DNA from: Paenibacillus anaericanus
Lineage (GTDB): Bacteria > Bacillota > Bacilli > Paenibacillales > Paenibacillaceae
DNA length: 64,000 bases
Assembly (NCBI RefSeq): GCF_003994475.1
Contig: NZ_RZNY01000001.1
Location: forward strand, 239,714 to 303,713
Direction of reading: 5' to 3'
Of this stretch, positions 51,023 to 60,207 are shown piece by piece. The notes under the pieces were generated by a model. The model had not been told where the DNA came from and searched no databases. It saw only the letters and a list, made by a program, of their open reading frames with translations. Numbering within the stretch: the first letter of the stretch is position 1; each line of letters begins with the position of its first letter. Position numbers and translations under genes: made by a program.

Positions 51023-52605
51023 GTACTAAAGCTCCCTTCAACACGTTCTATCAGATTCATGTTATCCCTGTTTCTTCCCCGCTTCGTCACTTGCTGCGAT
51101 ACTAAACGCCCCTCGCTTATTTCCCACCGATGCGTGGCGACAGTGTCAGCAATCATTTCCTCATGGGTCACCATCATAATGGCCATACCTTGGGAACGCA
51201 TTTCCTCACAGAATTTAAGAATCGCAAATGTATTTACGGCATCTTGACCAAAGGTTGGTTCGTCCAGTAGCAGCAGAGGTTTCTTAAGAACAGCTGCACC
51301 TGCCACACTGAGTCTTCGCTTCTGACCAAGCGATAATTGATAAGGGTGACGATACTCTAACCCCTGTAAACCAAACTGCACTAAGATCTCGGCAACCTTT
51401 GTCGATACCTCTTCAGCAGTCAAGCCTTCTTCCCGCAAAGAAAAAATAATTTCTTCTGATACTTGGTCAGCAATAAATTGAAACTCAGGATTTTGAAATA
51501 CGAACCCAATCTCATGCGCGGCCATTTCAAATTTACGTTTGCGATTCTTCAGCTTATCCATTCGTGTTTCTCGCAATATGTAGGTTCCTTCTGCAGCTAA
51601 TAAACCCATGAGACTAAGAAGTAGCGAACTTTTGCCGGCCCCATTTGGTCCCGTTATCGCAATAAAATCACCAGGATACACTTCGGCATGGTCGACCTCA
51701 ATAGCGGTTCCTCCGTATCTCATTCCACGAAAGGCACTTAATACAAGATGTGGTATAGAAGAAATCTCTTCCACTGAAGCCGGTTTTACTGATTCGGATA
51801 ACGTCTGTCCATCCGGGGAGCTCAAGAAATCCTTCCACACACCAGGGTACCATATCCCGTATTCTTGCAACTCACGCCGGAAAATACGAAACACATCATG
51901 CGGATGGCCTTGCCCAACAATTTGACCATCCGGATTAAACAAAACTACTTTGTCCACAAACCCAATAATTTCTTCGATTCGGTGTTCCACTATGATCAAA
52001 GTTCGATTCTCTGCTATAGCTTGGACAGACTTCCAGATTTGCTTCCGACCTTCCGGATCAAGCAGGGCTGACGGTTCATCGAGGAACAAGACCTCCGGAT
52101 TACTGAGTAACACAGAAGCCAATGCTAACCTCTGCTTCATACCCTGTGACAGTGAGTCAATTGGAACATGAAGTTCTCCAAGCTGAAGACCTACTTTTTC
52201 AAGCACCTCTTTCATACGCTGAGACATTTCTGATTGCGGCACTGCCAAGTTCTCGAGTACAAACGCTAATTCTTCGTCAACATATGGCATACAGAACTGA
52301 GTGTCCGGATCCTGGAACAATAAGCCCCAGGAAGGTGGAAGTATCTTCTCCGCACAACGCATAGGAACCTCAATCAAGTTAGGAATGATACCCGAAAGCA
52401 CCTGCAGGAGCGTTGATTTCCCACTCCCACTAGGACCTAATAGCAACATCTTCTCTCCGCGGCGAACGGAAAAGGATAGATCCTTGAACACAAACGAAGT
52501 TTCACCCGGAAATTTGAGCCTCAGATCACGTACTTCCGCTACAGTATCCGTAATCATCTCTTCGCTGTTATCCTTAATGCTAAGACTCTCTTGATGGACA
52601 TTCAT
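51019..52605 (-). CDS. ykoD: ECF transporter ATPase with two ABC domains (YkoD-like)
   Basis: The 528-residue protein contains two ABC ATPase domains in one chain. Domain 1 has Walker A GPSGSGKST (residues 57-65) and signature LSQGMKQRLALA, with LFLDEPSALLDPEG; domain 2 has GPNGAGKSS (near 318) and LSLGQKRRLSVAG, with LLLDEPTFGQDAVN. It supplies energy to the YkoE/YkoC membrane part. The start lies four bases after ykoE. No strong ribosome binding site is visible, so translation is probably coupled. Confidence 0.93.
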   Translation of the reverse strand: MNVHQESLSIKDNSEEMITDTVAEVRDLRLKFPGETSFVFKDLSFSVRRGEKMLLLGPSGSGKSTLLQVLSGIIPNLIEVPMRCAEKILPPSWGLLFQDPDTQFCMPYVDEELAFVLENLAVPQSEMSQRMKEVLEKVGLQLGELHVPIDSLSQGMKQRLALASVLLSNPEVLFLDEPSALLDPEGRKQIWKSVQAIAENRTLIIVEHRIEEIIGFVDKVVLFNPDGQIVGQGHPHDVFRIFRRELQEYGIWYPGVWKDFLSSPDGQTLSESVKPASVEEISSIPHLVLSAFRGMRYGGTAIEVDHAEVYPGDFIAITGPNGAGKSSLLLSLMGLLAAEGTYILRETRMDKLKNRKRKFEMAAHEIGFVFQNPEFQFIADQVSEEIIFSLREEGLTAEEVSTKVAEILVQFGLQGLEYRHPYQLSLGQKRRLSVAGAAVLKKPLLLLDEPTFGQDAVNTFAILKFCEEMRSQGMAIMMVTHEEMIADTVATHRWEISEGRLVSQQVTKRGRNRDNMNLIERVEGSFST

Positions 52606-52608
52606 CGG

Positions 52609-53214
52609 TCAATCGTTCAGCGCAGCGTAATCTTTGTCAGCTACAGGGCGAAGAAGATTCGTCACCCCAGTGGCTTCTACTGCTTTGGCCAGTGCAAAGG
52701 CTAGGTATCCAGCGATAACTGCTGAACTGAGCGCACGCATAGCATATTTTGCTATAAGCAACCAAGTTTCATAATCAGCTACATATCCATAATAAATATC
52801 CGGTATTAATGACCCCACCGCGGCACCAATACCTGCAAGGGCTGCAACAGCACCTGAAAATTTGCGATAGCGAAACGCTGCAAATACCAATTCAGCTCCA
52901 AGTCCTTGAAGCACACCATACATGACAAGTTGAATTCCCCACTCACTACCAAAAAGAATCGCTACATGGGCAGCCGCGATTTCGGCAATCAGCGCTACAC
53001 CTGGTTTCCGAATAAGCAGAAATACAAGTGTTGGTGCCAAAAACCACATGCCATAGACGATTTCATCCGCCTGTGGAAATAACGGTGAGAATAAATTATA
53101 GACCGAACCCCAGAAGTGATACACCACACCAAGTACAATCGATATTAGAATCGTGACAAGTAGGTCGCTTAACTTTAATCCACGACCTTTTTTCTGAATA
53201 ACTTGCTCTTGCAT
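52609..53214 (-). CDS. ykoE: S component for thiamine or HMP uptake (YkoE-like)
   Basis: The 201-residue membrane protein resembles YkoE, the substrate-binding part of the YkoEDC transporter. It has six hydrophobic segments, including LLVTILISIVLGVVYHFWGS, EIVYGMWFLAPTLVFLLIRK and WGIQLVMYGVLQGLGAELVF. The TPP riboswitch upstream shows regulation by thiamine. YkoF, the thiamine-binding partner of some systems, is not present next to it. Confidence 0.9.
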   Translation of the reverse strand: MQEQVIQKKGRGLKLSDLLVTILISIVLGVVYHFWGSVYNLFSPLFPQADEIVYGMWFLAPTLVFLLIRKPGVALIAEIAAAHVAILFGSEWGIQLVMYGVLQGLGAELVFAAFRYRKFSGAVAALAGIGAAVGSLIPDIYYGYVADYETWLLIAKYAMRALSSAVIAGYLAFALAKAVEATGVTNLLRPVADKDYAALND

Positions 53215-53255
53215 CTTCTCATCTCTCCTTCAAATATAGTTCGTATTAGAACACA

Positions 53256-53291
53256 ACAAAAAACCGACTGGCTGGATGTGCACAGACGGTT
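53256..53291 (-). terminator. Riboswitch-controlled terminator
   Basis: On the minus strand AACCGTCTG (53291-53283) pairs with CAGTCGGTT (53270-53262) except for one T-T mismatch, followed by TTTTTTGTTGTG. It sits between the TPP aptamer and ykoE and is the expected off-state. Confidence 0.8.
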
Positions 53292-53325
53292 ACTAGGTCC
53301 AAAGGTATAGTTATCCCGGACTTTC

Positions 53326-53420
53326 GATTCTCTACGCTGGCATTATCCAGTTCAGATTGACGGTCCACAGCGGAATATACTGTAATCTCAGCCTGATTCA
53401 CTCAAGCCCCCGTATCCCTA
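53326..53420 (-). promoter_or_regulatory. TPP (THI-box) riboswitch aptamer
   Basis: The minus strand carries the core thiamin pyrophosphate elements in order: GGGGGC, CAGGCTGAGATTACAG (the CUGAGA motif), GGACCG, then CTGAACTGGATAATGCCAGC, a near-exact match to the conserved THI-box end. A short P1 pairs TACG with CGTA. The transcription terminator lies 35 bases downstream. High TPP is expected to stop transcription of ykoEDC. Confidence 0.95.
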
Positions 53421-53580
53421 TTCGATTGATATTACAATACAACAACATTTCCAGATTTAGCAAGTAAAAAAATAAGAAATGATTCTACTTATTGATTTCC
53501 ACTCTATTCTATGTCAATATAAGCGGAAGTGGAAAATAGCAGTAATGCTCTTGTTCATTATGGTATTAGGAGGATACGAT

Positions 53581-54396
53581 TTGACCGCAAATTGGATGAA
53601 ATGGATGACTGAACTTTCCTCCCGGAAATGGATCTCACAACTGACTGGGGCTTTCTCACATTCCAAAGTGAGTAGATTAATAATCCCCGTCTTCGCTAAG
53701 TCCTACGGTATTCCGTTGCATGAGGCAGAGAAAGAAATTGGGGAGTATCGCACGCTGAACGAATTCTTCACTCGAAGGCTGAAGCCAGGAATGCGACCGG
53801 TCTTTTCAGAAGAAGCAAGCTTAGTCAGTCCGGTGGATGCTCTAATTACAGCCATGGGAGAAATTAAATCAGGCACTATTCTTAATGTGAAAGGCCAAGA
53901 TTATTCCATAGATGAATTGCTCAATCATTCTCCCCGCGCGGAGATATATAAGCATGGATTCGTATTTGTGCTCTACCTCAGTCCAACTGACTATCATCGC
54001 ATTCACGCCCCGGTATCGGGCGTCAAATCCGAGAGCGAGCATATCAAAGGAAAAGTATATCCCGTTAACGACTTTGGAATGAGAAACATGAGGTCTGTGC
54101 TGAGCCGCAACGAACGGTTAATCACTTATATTTCCCATGAGAATGGGGAAATAGCGTTAGTTAAAGTTGGGGCCATGAACGTCAGTAGTATTAAATATAC
54201 AGATAAACAGAGTGCTCAATGGAATCAGGGTGATGACTTAGCCTATTTCGAATTTGGCTCAACCGTAGTGCTCTTGACGAATAGCAATTTATTCCAACCA
54301 CTACCAAATCTAGAAGTCGGACATAAGATAAAGATGGGTGAGCAACTAGGGAGTTTTCATTCTGTCCCTGCTTCTACTAGAAATCATAAAGAATAA
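53581..54396 (+). CDS. psd: Phosphatidylserine decarboxylase proenzyme
   Basis: The 271-residue protein makes phosphatidylethanolamine. The self-cleavage motif is EFGST, cut between G226 and S227 to form the pyruvoyl group; catalytic residues lie in the SPVDALITAMGEI segment and the YLSPTDYHRIHAPVSG motif. The TTG at 53581 with GGAGG seven bases upstream is the likely start; a frame back to 53479 has no ribosome binding site. The length agrees with the Bacillus enzyme. pssA is not adjacent. Confidence 0.93.
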   Translation: MTANWMKWMTELSSRKWISQLTGAFSHSKVSRLIIPVFAKSYGIPLHEAEKEIGEYRTLNEFFTRRLKPGMRPVFSEEASLVSPVDALITAMGEIKSGTILNVKGQDYSIDELLNHSPRAEIYKHGFVFVLYLSPTDYHRIHAPVSGVKSESEHIKGKVYPVNDFGMRNMRSVLSRNERLITYISHENGEIALVKVGAMNVSSIKYTDKQSAQWNQGDDLAYFEFGSTVVLLTNSNLFQPLPNLEVGHKIKMGEQLGSFHSVPASTRNHKE

Positions 54397-54425
54397 TGAA
54401 ATTTTACATTTAAGTACAGATACCC

Positions 54426-54461
54426 AAAAGACCGTTCCCCTATATGGAGAAACGGTCTTTT
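54426..54461. terminator. Bidirectional terminator after psd
   Basis: AAAAGACCGTT (54426-54436) pairs with AACGGTCTTTT (54451-54461), followed by a T tract on the plus strand. It separates psd from the converging lipoprotein gene. Confidence 0.85.
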
Positions 54462-54472
54462 TTAGGATAATT

Positions 54473-55441
54473 TCAATTTACATTAATCGAACCTATATTA
54501 GAAGTCAGCGACAATAGTGGACCCCCACCATTAATTTCGTTTGTTCCTTTCGAGACTCCTTTTATGTGCCCAACATCGCTTTCAGCTGTCAGATTGCATT
54601 GAACAGAACTCGCTAGTGTAACGTCAATACTACCGACTGCGACTTTCACTTTAAGACTACTGCTGCTGTCCATTTGAGCGACACCTAATTGAACACTCCC
54701 CGTTTCGGATACCACGGAGGACTCACCGATAATCTGTGCCTCTTCAATCGTTGTTAGACCCACATCATTATGCAAGAGATATGTCCCCTTTAAATCATAC
54801 ACGTTAATATTTCCAACGTTATTTATAATATTAAATCTATCGACATTCGAGGGAACCTGTACAGTATAGTCAATTATAAACTTTGATAATCCGTATTTAC
54901 CCTGGACCCAGTCCCATAAGTTAAGCTCAGGTTTACCCTTAGGATGCGTGTTAATCTTCAACTGATCTCCACTTACAGTGACAGAAACCTCAGCTTGATC
55001 GAATATTTTTTGAATCTTAGCCTTTTCACTTGCGTTATTTCCAGCCCATATCACAGCATCCACAATAATTTTGTCTCCAGCTGCCGCCTTCACCTCGATA
55101 TTCCCAACTGCATGATCGATTTGAAGCTCGGATATTGCAAGGACCTCTTGCGTCACAGAAAGTTCTTTAGAAACCCCTTCTTTTCTCAGTTCCTTACCGA
55201 GTTCCAACGACGTGTTTTGTACTCCTTCTCCAAGAGCAGATGTCGCTTCGCCTACTACTTCTCCTACCTTTTCTCCAAACGATTGAAATACGCCTGCTAT
55301 ATTTTCTTCTGTAGATTTTGACACATCCTCGATAGCTTCCCCTACTGTATTGTTAGTCTTACCAGACTGTCCCTCACAACCAGCCAATAAAACTAGTAAA
55401 ATAACTCCACAAATCCAAACTGATTTATGATATTTCCTCAT
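54473..55441 (-). CDS. Lipoprotein with DUF4097-type beta-helical domain
   Basis: The 322-residue protein starts at an ATG after GGGGGAGAACT and has a lipoprotein signal (LLVLLAGCEG). A helical linker of about 80 residues precedes a beta-solenoid-like domain of repeated strands (ELQIDHAVGNIEVKAAAGDK, FNIINNVGNINVYDLKGTYL, TSNIGSINVN). This resembles the DUF4097/DUF4098 adhesin-like family, often linked to cell-envelope sensing. The function is unknown. Confidence 0.75.
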   Translation of the reverse strand: MRKYHKSVWICGVILLVLLAGCEGQSGKTNNTVGEAIEDVSKSTEENIAGVFQSFGEKVGEVVGEATSALGEGVQNTSLELGKELRKEGVSKELSVTQEVLAISELQIDHAVGNIEVKAAAGDKIIVDAVIWAGNNASEKAKIQKIFDQAEVSVTVSGDQLKINTHPKGKPELNLWDWVQGKYGLSKFIIDYTVQVPSNVDRFNIINNVGNINVYDLKGTYLLHNDVGLTTIEEAQIIGESSVVSETGSVQLGVAQMDSSSSLKVKVAVGSIDVTLASSVQCNLTAESDVGHIKGVSKGTNEINGGGPLLSLTSNIGSINVN

Positions 55442-55615
55442 ATAGTTCTCCCCCTGTATATTTCTTTTGCCTACCGCAGCTTGGCGGCAATCACTACTTC
55501 CAGTATATAACACAATAGTTAATGCACCACAGGCCGAAGACTAAGACTCTAGCTAGACCTTAGACGGGGGAGAAATTCACGAAGAAGTTATTTTCTGTAA
55601 GCTCGCTACTCTAGA

Positions 55616-56401
55616 TTATCTGATCTCGGAAGGGCTTTTACCTGTGTATTGCTTAAACTGACGACTAAAGAAAAAGATATCGCGATATCCCAAGGCATCT
55701 GCAACTTCAGTTACATTCATACCCGCATGTAGCAGTAAATGCTGCGCTCGATCTATTCTTGATTTAATTATGTAAGATTGCACCGACAGGCCAACAATTT
55801 CCTTGAATTTAATTGAAAAATAACGTGGTGATAATCCTGCTCGAGCTGCTAAATCCTCAACTTTATGGGGAAGTCCGGGATGCTGAACTACATAATTCGC
55901 CACCTCGTGAATAACTTCATTTAATTGGTTGCTGACTTTCTTCTCTACTGGAACCTGACGTTCCTCTCGCAGTAGATGAATTAGCAATTGCTTCAGAATC
56001 AGCCTTGCTTCTTCTTCTGCGGCATATGCATTTACGAGAAATAGACGGACATATCTTGCCAACATGTATTCAAAATCGAGCGTCTCCCCTAGAACACGAT
56101 ATGAGCCTGGTATTTCCGTAACAGGTTCACTGATATCAAAGTGGATATAGGTAAGAACTAGCGGTCGTTGTGGATTGTGTGTAGCGGTCGTATAATCCCC
56201 ACGACGGAACAGGAAACAACTTCCTTTGCTAACCGGAAAAGATTGACCATTCAGAATAATCGTACCTTCCCCACTCCATACGTAGAACAAATCATAGTTT
56301 TGTAGCGGAATCTCCCGCTTACGCCATTTCCACCCCGGTTCACAGACAATTTTAGCAAAGGCTGGCTTCAATATAAATGAGGTTGGTGAAACGTGAAGCA
56401 T
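55616..56401 (-). CDS. AraC-family transcriptional regulator with cupin sensor
   Basis: The 261-residue protein has an N-terminal cupin-like sensor (FYVWSGEGTIILNGQSFPVS, KGSCFLFRRGDYTTATHNPQ) and a C-terminal double HTH (LAARAGLSPRYFSIKFKEIV, LGYRDIFFFSRQFKQYTGKS). The sensor probably binds a sugar or similar small molecule. The start follows GGGAGGTAAGAAC. It diverges from the aminotransferase gene 224 bases away and might control it, but no operator is clear. Confidence 0.9.
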   Translation of the reverse strand: MLHVSPTSFILKPAFAKIVCEPGWKWRKREIPLQNYDLFYVWSGEGTIILNGQSFPVSKGSCFLFRRGDYTTATHNPQRPLVLTYIHFDISEPVTEIPGSYRVLGETLDFEYMLARYVRLFLVNAYAAEEEARLILKQLLIHLLREERQVPVEKKVSNQLNEVIHEVANYVVQHPGLPHKVEDLAARAGLSPRYFSIKFKEIVGLSVQSYIIKSRIDRAQHLLLHAGMNVTEVADALGYRDIFFFSRQFKQYTGKSPSEIR

Positions 56402-56539
56402 GTTCTTACCTCCCAGAAAATAAATGAATGAATAATCTTAATAACAGATGTCTTTCTATCAATTTATATTATAACCGTAAACTCCAAACTCTTATAATAT
56501 TTTTGTATTACTTCGTTCTTATTACCGTACGTTTTGATC

Positions 56540-56569
56540 GTGACGTTACCCATAGCGAGATGTTATAAT
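56540..56569 (+). promoter_or_regulatory. Candidate vegetative promoter of the aminotransferase gene
   Basis: GTGACG (56540-56545) and TATAAT (56564-56569) are separated by 18 bases. The -10 is consensus; the -35 matches four of six positions. The start codon lies 57 bases downstream, with GGAAGG at a fair distance. Confidence 0.45.
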
Positions 56570-56625
56570 GTTAGGCAGTTAAAACGGCATTGCCCATACC
56601 AAACCGATCGGAAGGATGAAATGTA

Positions 56626-57924
56626 ATGAACCCACTTGCGGAGCAGTTGAATCAGAACTTGAAGTCTGGCAATAACCATGTATATGAAATGTTATCTACC
56701 CTCGGCAAAGAGATTTATTTCCCTAAAGAAGGCATTCTAAGCCAATCAGCAGAAGCCACTGCAAACGCTAAGAAATTTAATGCCACAATCGGGATTGCCA
56801 CGGAAAATGGTGGCCCTATGCATCTGGCTACTATTCAAGAAACACTTTCTGCATATAAACCACAAGACTTGTATCCCTATGCCCCACCTGCGGGAAAGCC
56901 AGAACTTAGAACAGTATGGCGGGACAAAATGATTCAGGAAAATCCAGCACTTGCGGACAAATCCTTCGGTAACCCTGTCGTCACAAACGCGCTCACTCAC
57001 GGTCTCAGTATTGTGGCTGACTTGTTTGTTGATGAAGGAGATGCTGTCATCTATCCTGATAAAAATTGGGAAAACTATGAACTGACATTCGGTATCCGTC
57101 GTCATGGGTCAATTATCAATTATCCACTATTTACTGAAGATATGACATTTAATAGTGCAGGGCTTGAAGAAGCTCTACTAGCGCAAAAAGATAAAGGCAA
57201 AGCCGTTGTCATCCTGAACTTCCCTAATAACCCAACTGGATATACACCGGGTGTGAAGGAGGGAGAAGAGATCGTAGCTGCCTTGGTTAAAGCTGCAGAA
57301 GCTGGCATTAATGTCGTGGTTGTCACGGATGATGCCTATTTCGGATTGTTCTTTGAGGATTCGTTGACCGAGTCATTATTCGGCAAATTAGCTGGTCTTC
57401 ATCCTCGCATCCTTCCAGTGAAAGTAGATGGCGCAACCAAGGAAGAATTCGTATGGGGCTTCCGTGTAGGTTTCATCACATTCGCTGCTGAGCAAGCAGA
57501 AGTCCTTACTGCACTTGAGCAAAAAACGCTTGGGATTATCCGGGCTACTATCTCCAGTTGTTCTCATCCGTCGCAGTCGTTCGTACTAAGAGCGCTGAAA
57601 TCGCCCGAGTTTGAGTCACAGAAAGCAGAGAAGTTCGTCATCATGAAGGGTCGGGCCAATAAGGTCAAATCACTGCTTGATAGCGGAAAATACGGCGATG
57701 TCTGGGAATACTATCCCTTCAACTCAGGATACTTCATGTGTCTTAAGTTAAAAACGGTTAACGCTGATGCATTGCGCCAACATTTGATTTATGAATATGG
57801 CGTTGGTACAATCGCACTTGGTGATCAAGATCTACGGATCGCTTTCTCTTGTATCGCTGAGGAGAACTTGGAGGAACTATTTGACCTTGTTTACAAAGGT
57901 GTACTAGACCTTCAAAAAATTTAA
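56626..57924 (+). CDS. PLP-dependent aminotransferase, class I/II
   Basis: The 432-residue fold type I enzyme has VVILNFPNNPTGYTPGVKEG (cofactor and substrate contacts), VVTDDAYFGLFFEDSLTESL (Asp and Tyr holding PLP), and GATKEEFVWGFRVGFITFA with the likely Schiff-base lysine. The C-terminal RIAFSC provides the substrate-binding arginine. The exact substrate is not clear from the sequence. The nearby AraC regulator may control it. The length is typical. Confidence 0.88.
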   Translation: MNPLAEQLNQNLKSGNNHVYEMLSTLGKEIYFPKEGILSQSAEATANAKKFNATIGIATENGGPMHLATIQETLSAYKPQDLYPYAPPAGKPELRTVWRDKMIQENPALADKSFGNPVVTNALTHGLSIVADLFVDEGDAVIYPDKNWENYELTFGIRRHGSIINYPLFTEDMTFNSAGLEEALLAQKDKGKAVVILNFPNNPTGYTPGVKEGEEIVAALVKAAEAGINVVVVTDDAYFGLFFEDSLTESLFGKLAGLHPRILPVKVDGATKEEFVWGFRVGFITFAAEQAEVLTALEQKTLGIIRATISSCSHPSQSFVLRALKSPEFESQKAEKFVIMKGRANKVKSLLDSGKYGDVWEYYPFNSGYFMCLKLKTVNADALRQHLIYEYGVGTIALGDQDLRIAFSCIAEENLEELFDLVYKGVLDLQKI

Positions 57925-57975
57925 ATAACCAATTTATGAACCGGACAATGGCCCAAGCATGACACTTTGCCCTAT

Positions 57976-57984
57976 CATACACTA
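57976..57984 (+). promoter_or_regulatory. Mother-cell type -10 element before the YjcZ gene
   Basis: CATACACTA matches the CATAnnnTA of sigma-K and the CATACAnT of sigma-E. It lies 43 bases before the start of a YjcZ-type sporulation gene. No clear -35 is found at the right spacing, so this is tentative. Confidence 0.4.
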
Positions 57985-58027
57985 CGGTGTAAGAACATAT
58001 CTTTTCAACTTGGAAAGGGGAATGTAT

Positions 58028-58144
58028 ATGAGTGGGATCGTAGAAGATGTTCGAGGCGGTTGTGGCTGTGGCGGCTTTACTAGCACAGGTGTAATCTTGG
58101 TTCTTTTTATTCTCTTAGTAATCGTAAGTCGTGCGTTCATCTAA
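58028..58144 (+). CDS. YjcZ-family sporulation peptide
   Basis: The 38-residue peptide MSGIVEDVRGGCGCGGFTST followed by GVILVLFILLVIVSRAFI has a Cys/Gly-rich head and one membrane helix, the pattern of the YjcZ small sporulation proteins. The ATG at 58028 is set by GGAAAGGGG seven bases upstream; the ATG at 58022 is too close. It sits between a sporulation-like -10 element and a strong terminator. Confidence 0.85.
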   Translation: MSGIVEDVRGGCGCGGFTSTGVILVLFILLVIVSRAFI

Positions 58145-58160
58145 GTAACTAATACAAATC

Positions 58161-58205
58161 AAAGAACGGATCTTTCCCTATAACCAGGGAAAAGATCCGT
58201 TCTTT
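58161..58205. terminator. Bidirectional terminator after the YjcZ gene
   Basis: AAAGAACGGATCTTT and AAAGATCCGTTCTTT form a long stem with an inner CCCT/AGGG pair (58161-58205). It ends the YjcZ transcript on the plus strand and ecsB on the minus strand. Confidence 0.9.
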
Positions 58206-58217
58206 ATTTTCTTGGAT

Positions 58218-59432
58218 TCAGTCTTCCTCTTCCTTACTCCATTTACGAGACCAGGTTGCTCGTAGAGCTAAGACTAGCAAGATACCGGCGACAAGTGTTC
58301 CAAGCGTAAGCAGAAGACTCCCACCCGGAACAACGACCATTGGTACCCACATCAGAACACTAATTCCAAGGAGCAGACGTGACGTCAACCGAAGTACAGT
58401 GTTCATTCGAACACCTTCGGGGATTGGATAATACAAAGCGGCAGGGGAATCGTGATGAACATGGCGTAGCGTTGTTAGCTGCGTTCCTATCAGAAAAATA
58501 AAAAACAAATATAACGCAGTCCCAATCCAAGAGTCCCCATTCCATCCGGTGACGATCATTCCAAGCAAGGTAAGTCTAGTTACAATGCCGAGTAGTTCAC
58601 TGCGCATAAGCGTCTTAGTAAGAAGGAAACGATAGGAAGTCTTCCTCTCCCATGGAACCCCATTTCCCAGCTTAGATAACCAGCGACGTCTGATCACTTT
58701 CTGACCCTCCGCAGATACATCGACGAACCAACCTAGTAATAGCATAACCCTTGCACTTCCCGCCTTCTCGGTAGCAATCAAGTTCTCCCATGGAACAGCA
58801 TGCTTCATTGGAAAACGAAGCGCCAGGATGTAATTCACGCTAACCAGCACCATAAAGAGGGCACTCTTCCACGCCGGTTGCCACAACCAGGCTGCCAGTA
58901 TCAGAAGAATGAAACACCAACGTAGCAAGCGGTAGCCGCCTCTAGCCCTTGGTGTTGTAATCCTCAGTTCCTGCCATGCACCATAACCACTTAAAAGTTT
59001 CAGCCACAGCAAAACGATAAGCATGAGCCAAAGAGGTTGTGTATAAATTCCGCCACGAATATAGAGCGGCCAGAGTGTCAATAGAAGAATATAGAGCCCA
59101 AACAACTTATAGATAATTCCGCTGCGGTAAGCGGGAGACAAATACTCTTTCATTCTTGTTTCCTGAGGGAGCAGGAAAATTAGATCCGCCTGCTGCACAT
59201 AGGTCCGAAATCCGGAATACACCGTAAGCGGTCCGAGCAGAATTAACATAATCCAACGGACAGGTAGTCCGGGCGGCAAGTCCAGTAGAAATGATGTATA
59301 CCAAGCAGAGAAGGCAATAAACAACAGAAGGAGTAGAACAGCAACCCCACTTTGCATTACATAAGGAAAATAGGGGAGCACCTTACTCCAAAACGACGCT
59401 TTGCGCCGACTACGCAGCGCTTTGAGCTCCAT
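58218..59432 (-). CDS. ecsB: ABC transporter permease, EcsB family
   Basis: The 404-residue protein has about nine membrane segments and the conserved EcsB N-terminal region (ASFWSKVLPYFPYVMQSGVA, then DLIFLLPQETRMKEYLSPAY). It is the membrane partner of the ATPase gene directly upstream. EcsAB in Bacillus affects competence, secretion and peptide pheromone export, possibly through regulated membrane proteolysis. The stop of ecsA lies three bases before its start. Confidence 0.9.
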   Translation of the reverse strand: MELKALRSRRKASFWSKVLPYFPYVMQSGVAVLLLLLFIAFSAWYTSFLLDLPPGLPVRWIMLILLGPLTVYSGFRTYVQQADLIFLLPQETRMKEYLSPAYRSGIIYKLFGLYILLLTLWPLYIRGGIYTQPLWLMLIVLLWLKLLSGYGAWQELRITTPRARGGYRLLRWCFILLILAAWLWQPAWKSALFMVLVSVNYILALRFPMKHAVPWENLIATEKAGSARVMLLLGWFVDVSAEGQKVIRRRWLSKLGNGVPWERKTSYRFLLTKTLMRSELLGIVTRLTLLGMIVTGWNGDSWIGTALYLFFIFLIGTQLTTLRHVHHDSPAALYYPIPEGVRMNTVLRLTSRLLLGISVLMWVPMVVVPGGSLLLTLGTLVAGILLVLALRATWSRKWSKEEED

Positions 59433-59435
59433 AAA

Positions 59436-60182
59436 CTAAACCTCGTCCTTAACCAAGGCATAGAAAATATTTTCCAGTGATGCCCCCGGTGTCTTCGCTT
59501 GCTCTGCAATCTCCTTCAGCGTCCCTTGGGCGATAACAGCTCCTCGGTGAAGCACGATAAAGCGATCACAATAATTTTCAATTGTCGACAAGATGTGTGA
59601 ACTGAGTAAGATTGAAGACCCGCTTTCCTTCATTTCCAGCATGAAATCGAGCAAAGAGCGGATACCCAGTGGATCCAGTCCAAGAAATGGTTCATCGATA
59701 ATATATAATGGTGGACGTGCAACGAATGCACACATGATCATTACCTTCTGCTTCATCCCTTTGGACAAGTGAATCGACAGGCTATCTGCCTTCTCCTCCA
59801 TATGAAACAGCTTCAACAACCTCTCCGATCGCTCTTTATAAGCTTCCGGTTCCACACCATAAGCACGAGCTGCAAACTCCAAGTGCTCCCTTACCGTTAA
59901 TTCCTCATAGAGCAGAGGAGACTCAGGGACAAAAGCAAGTGAAGCTTGATAGGCCTCTGGCTCCTCATCCCTTGTTCTCCCATTGACTAGAATGCCGCCA
60001 TGATGAGGCGCCATCAGACCGAGAATATGCTTCATCGTCGTGCTTTTCCCCGCGCCATTCAGCCCAATGAGGCCAACCATTTCCCCTGGCTTCACTTCAA
60101 AGCTAATGTCGTGTAGTACTGGACGGCCCAGACTGTATCCGCCGCTGAGCTCTTCAATTTGCAAAATAGGCGTTTCACTCAA
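59436..60182 (-). CDS. ecsA: ABC transporter ATPase, EcsA family
   Basis: The 248-residue ATPase has Walker A GLNGAGKST, signature LSKGMKQKVMIMCAF and Walker B LYIIDEPFLGLDPLGI, with the H-loop in ILLSSHILSTIENYCDRFIV. The start is a TTG after AAGGGGGAGTAAGCG. It pairs with EcsB. The two are transcribed together and end at the bidirectional terminator. Confidence 0.93.
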   Translation of the reverse strand: MSETPILQIEELSGGYSLGRPVLHDISFEVKPGEMVGLIGLNGAGKSTTMKHILGLMAPHHGGILVNGRTRDEEPEAYQASLAFVPESPLLYEELTVREHLEFAARAYGVEPEAYKERSERLLKLFHMEEKADSLSIHLSKGMKQKVMIMCAFVARPPLYIIDEPFLGLDPLGIRSLLDFMLEMKESGSSILLSSHILSTIENYCDRFIVLHRGAVIAQGTLKEIAEQAKTPGASLENIFYALVKDEV

Positions 60183-60207
60183 CGCTTACTCCCCCTTAAC
60201 TTATCTT

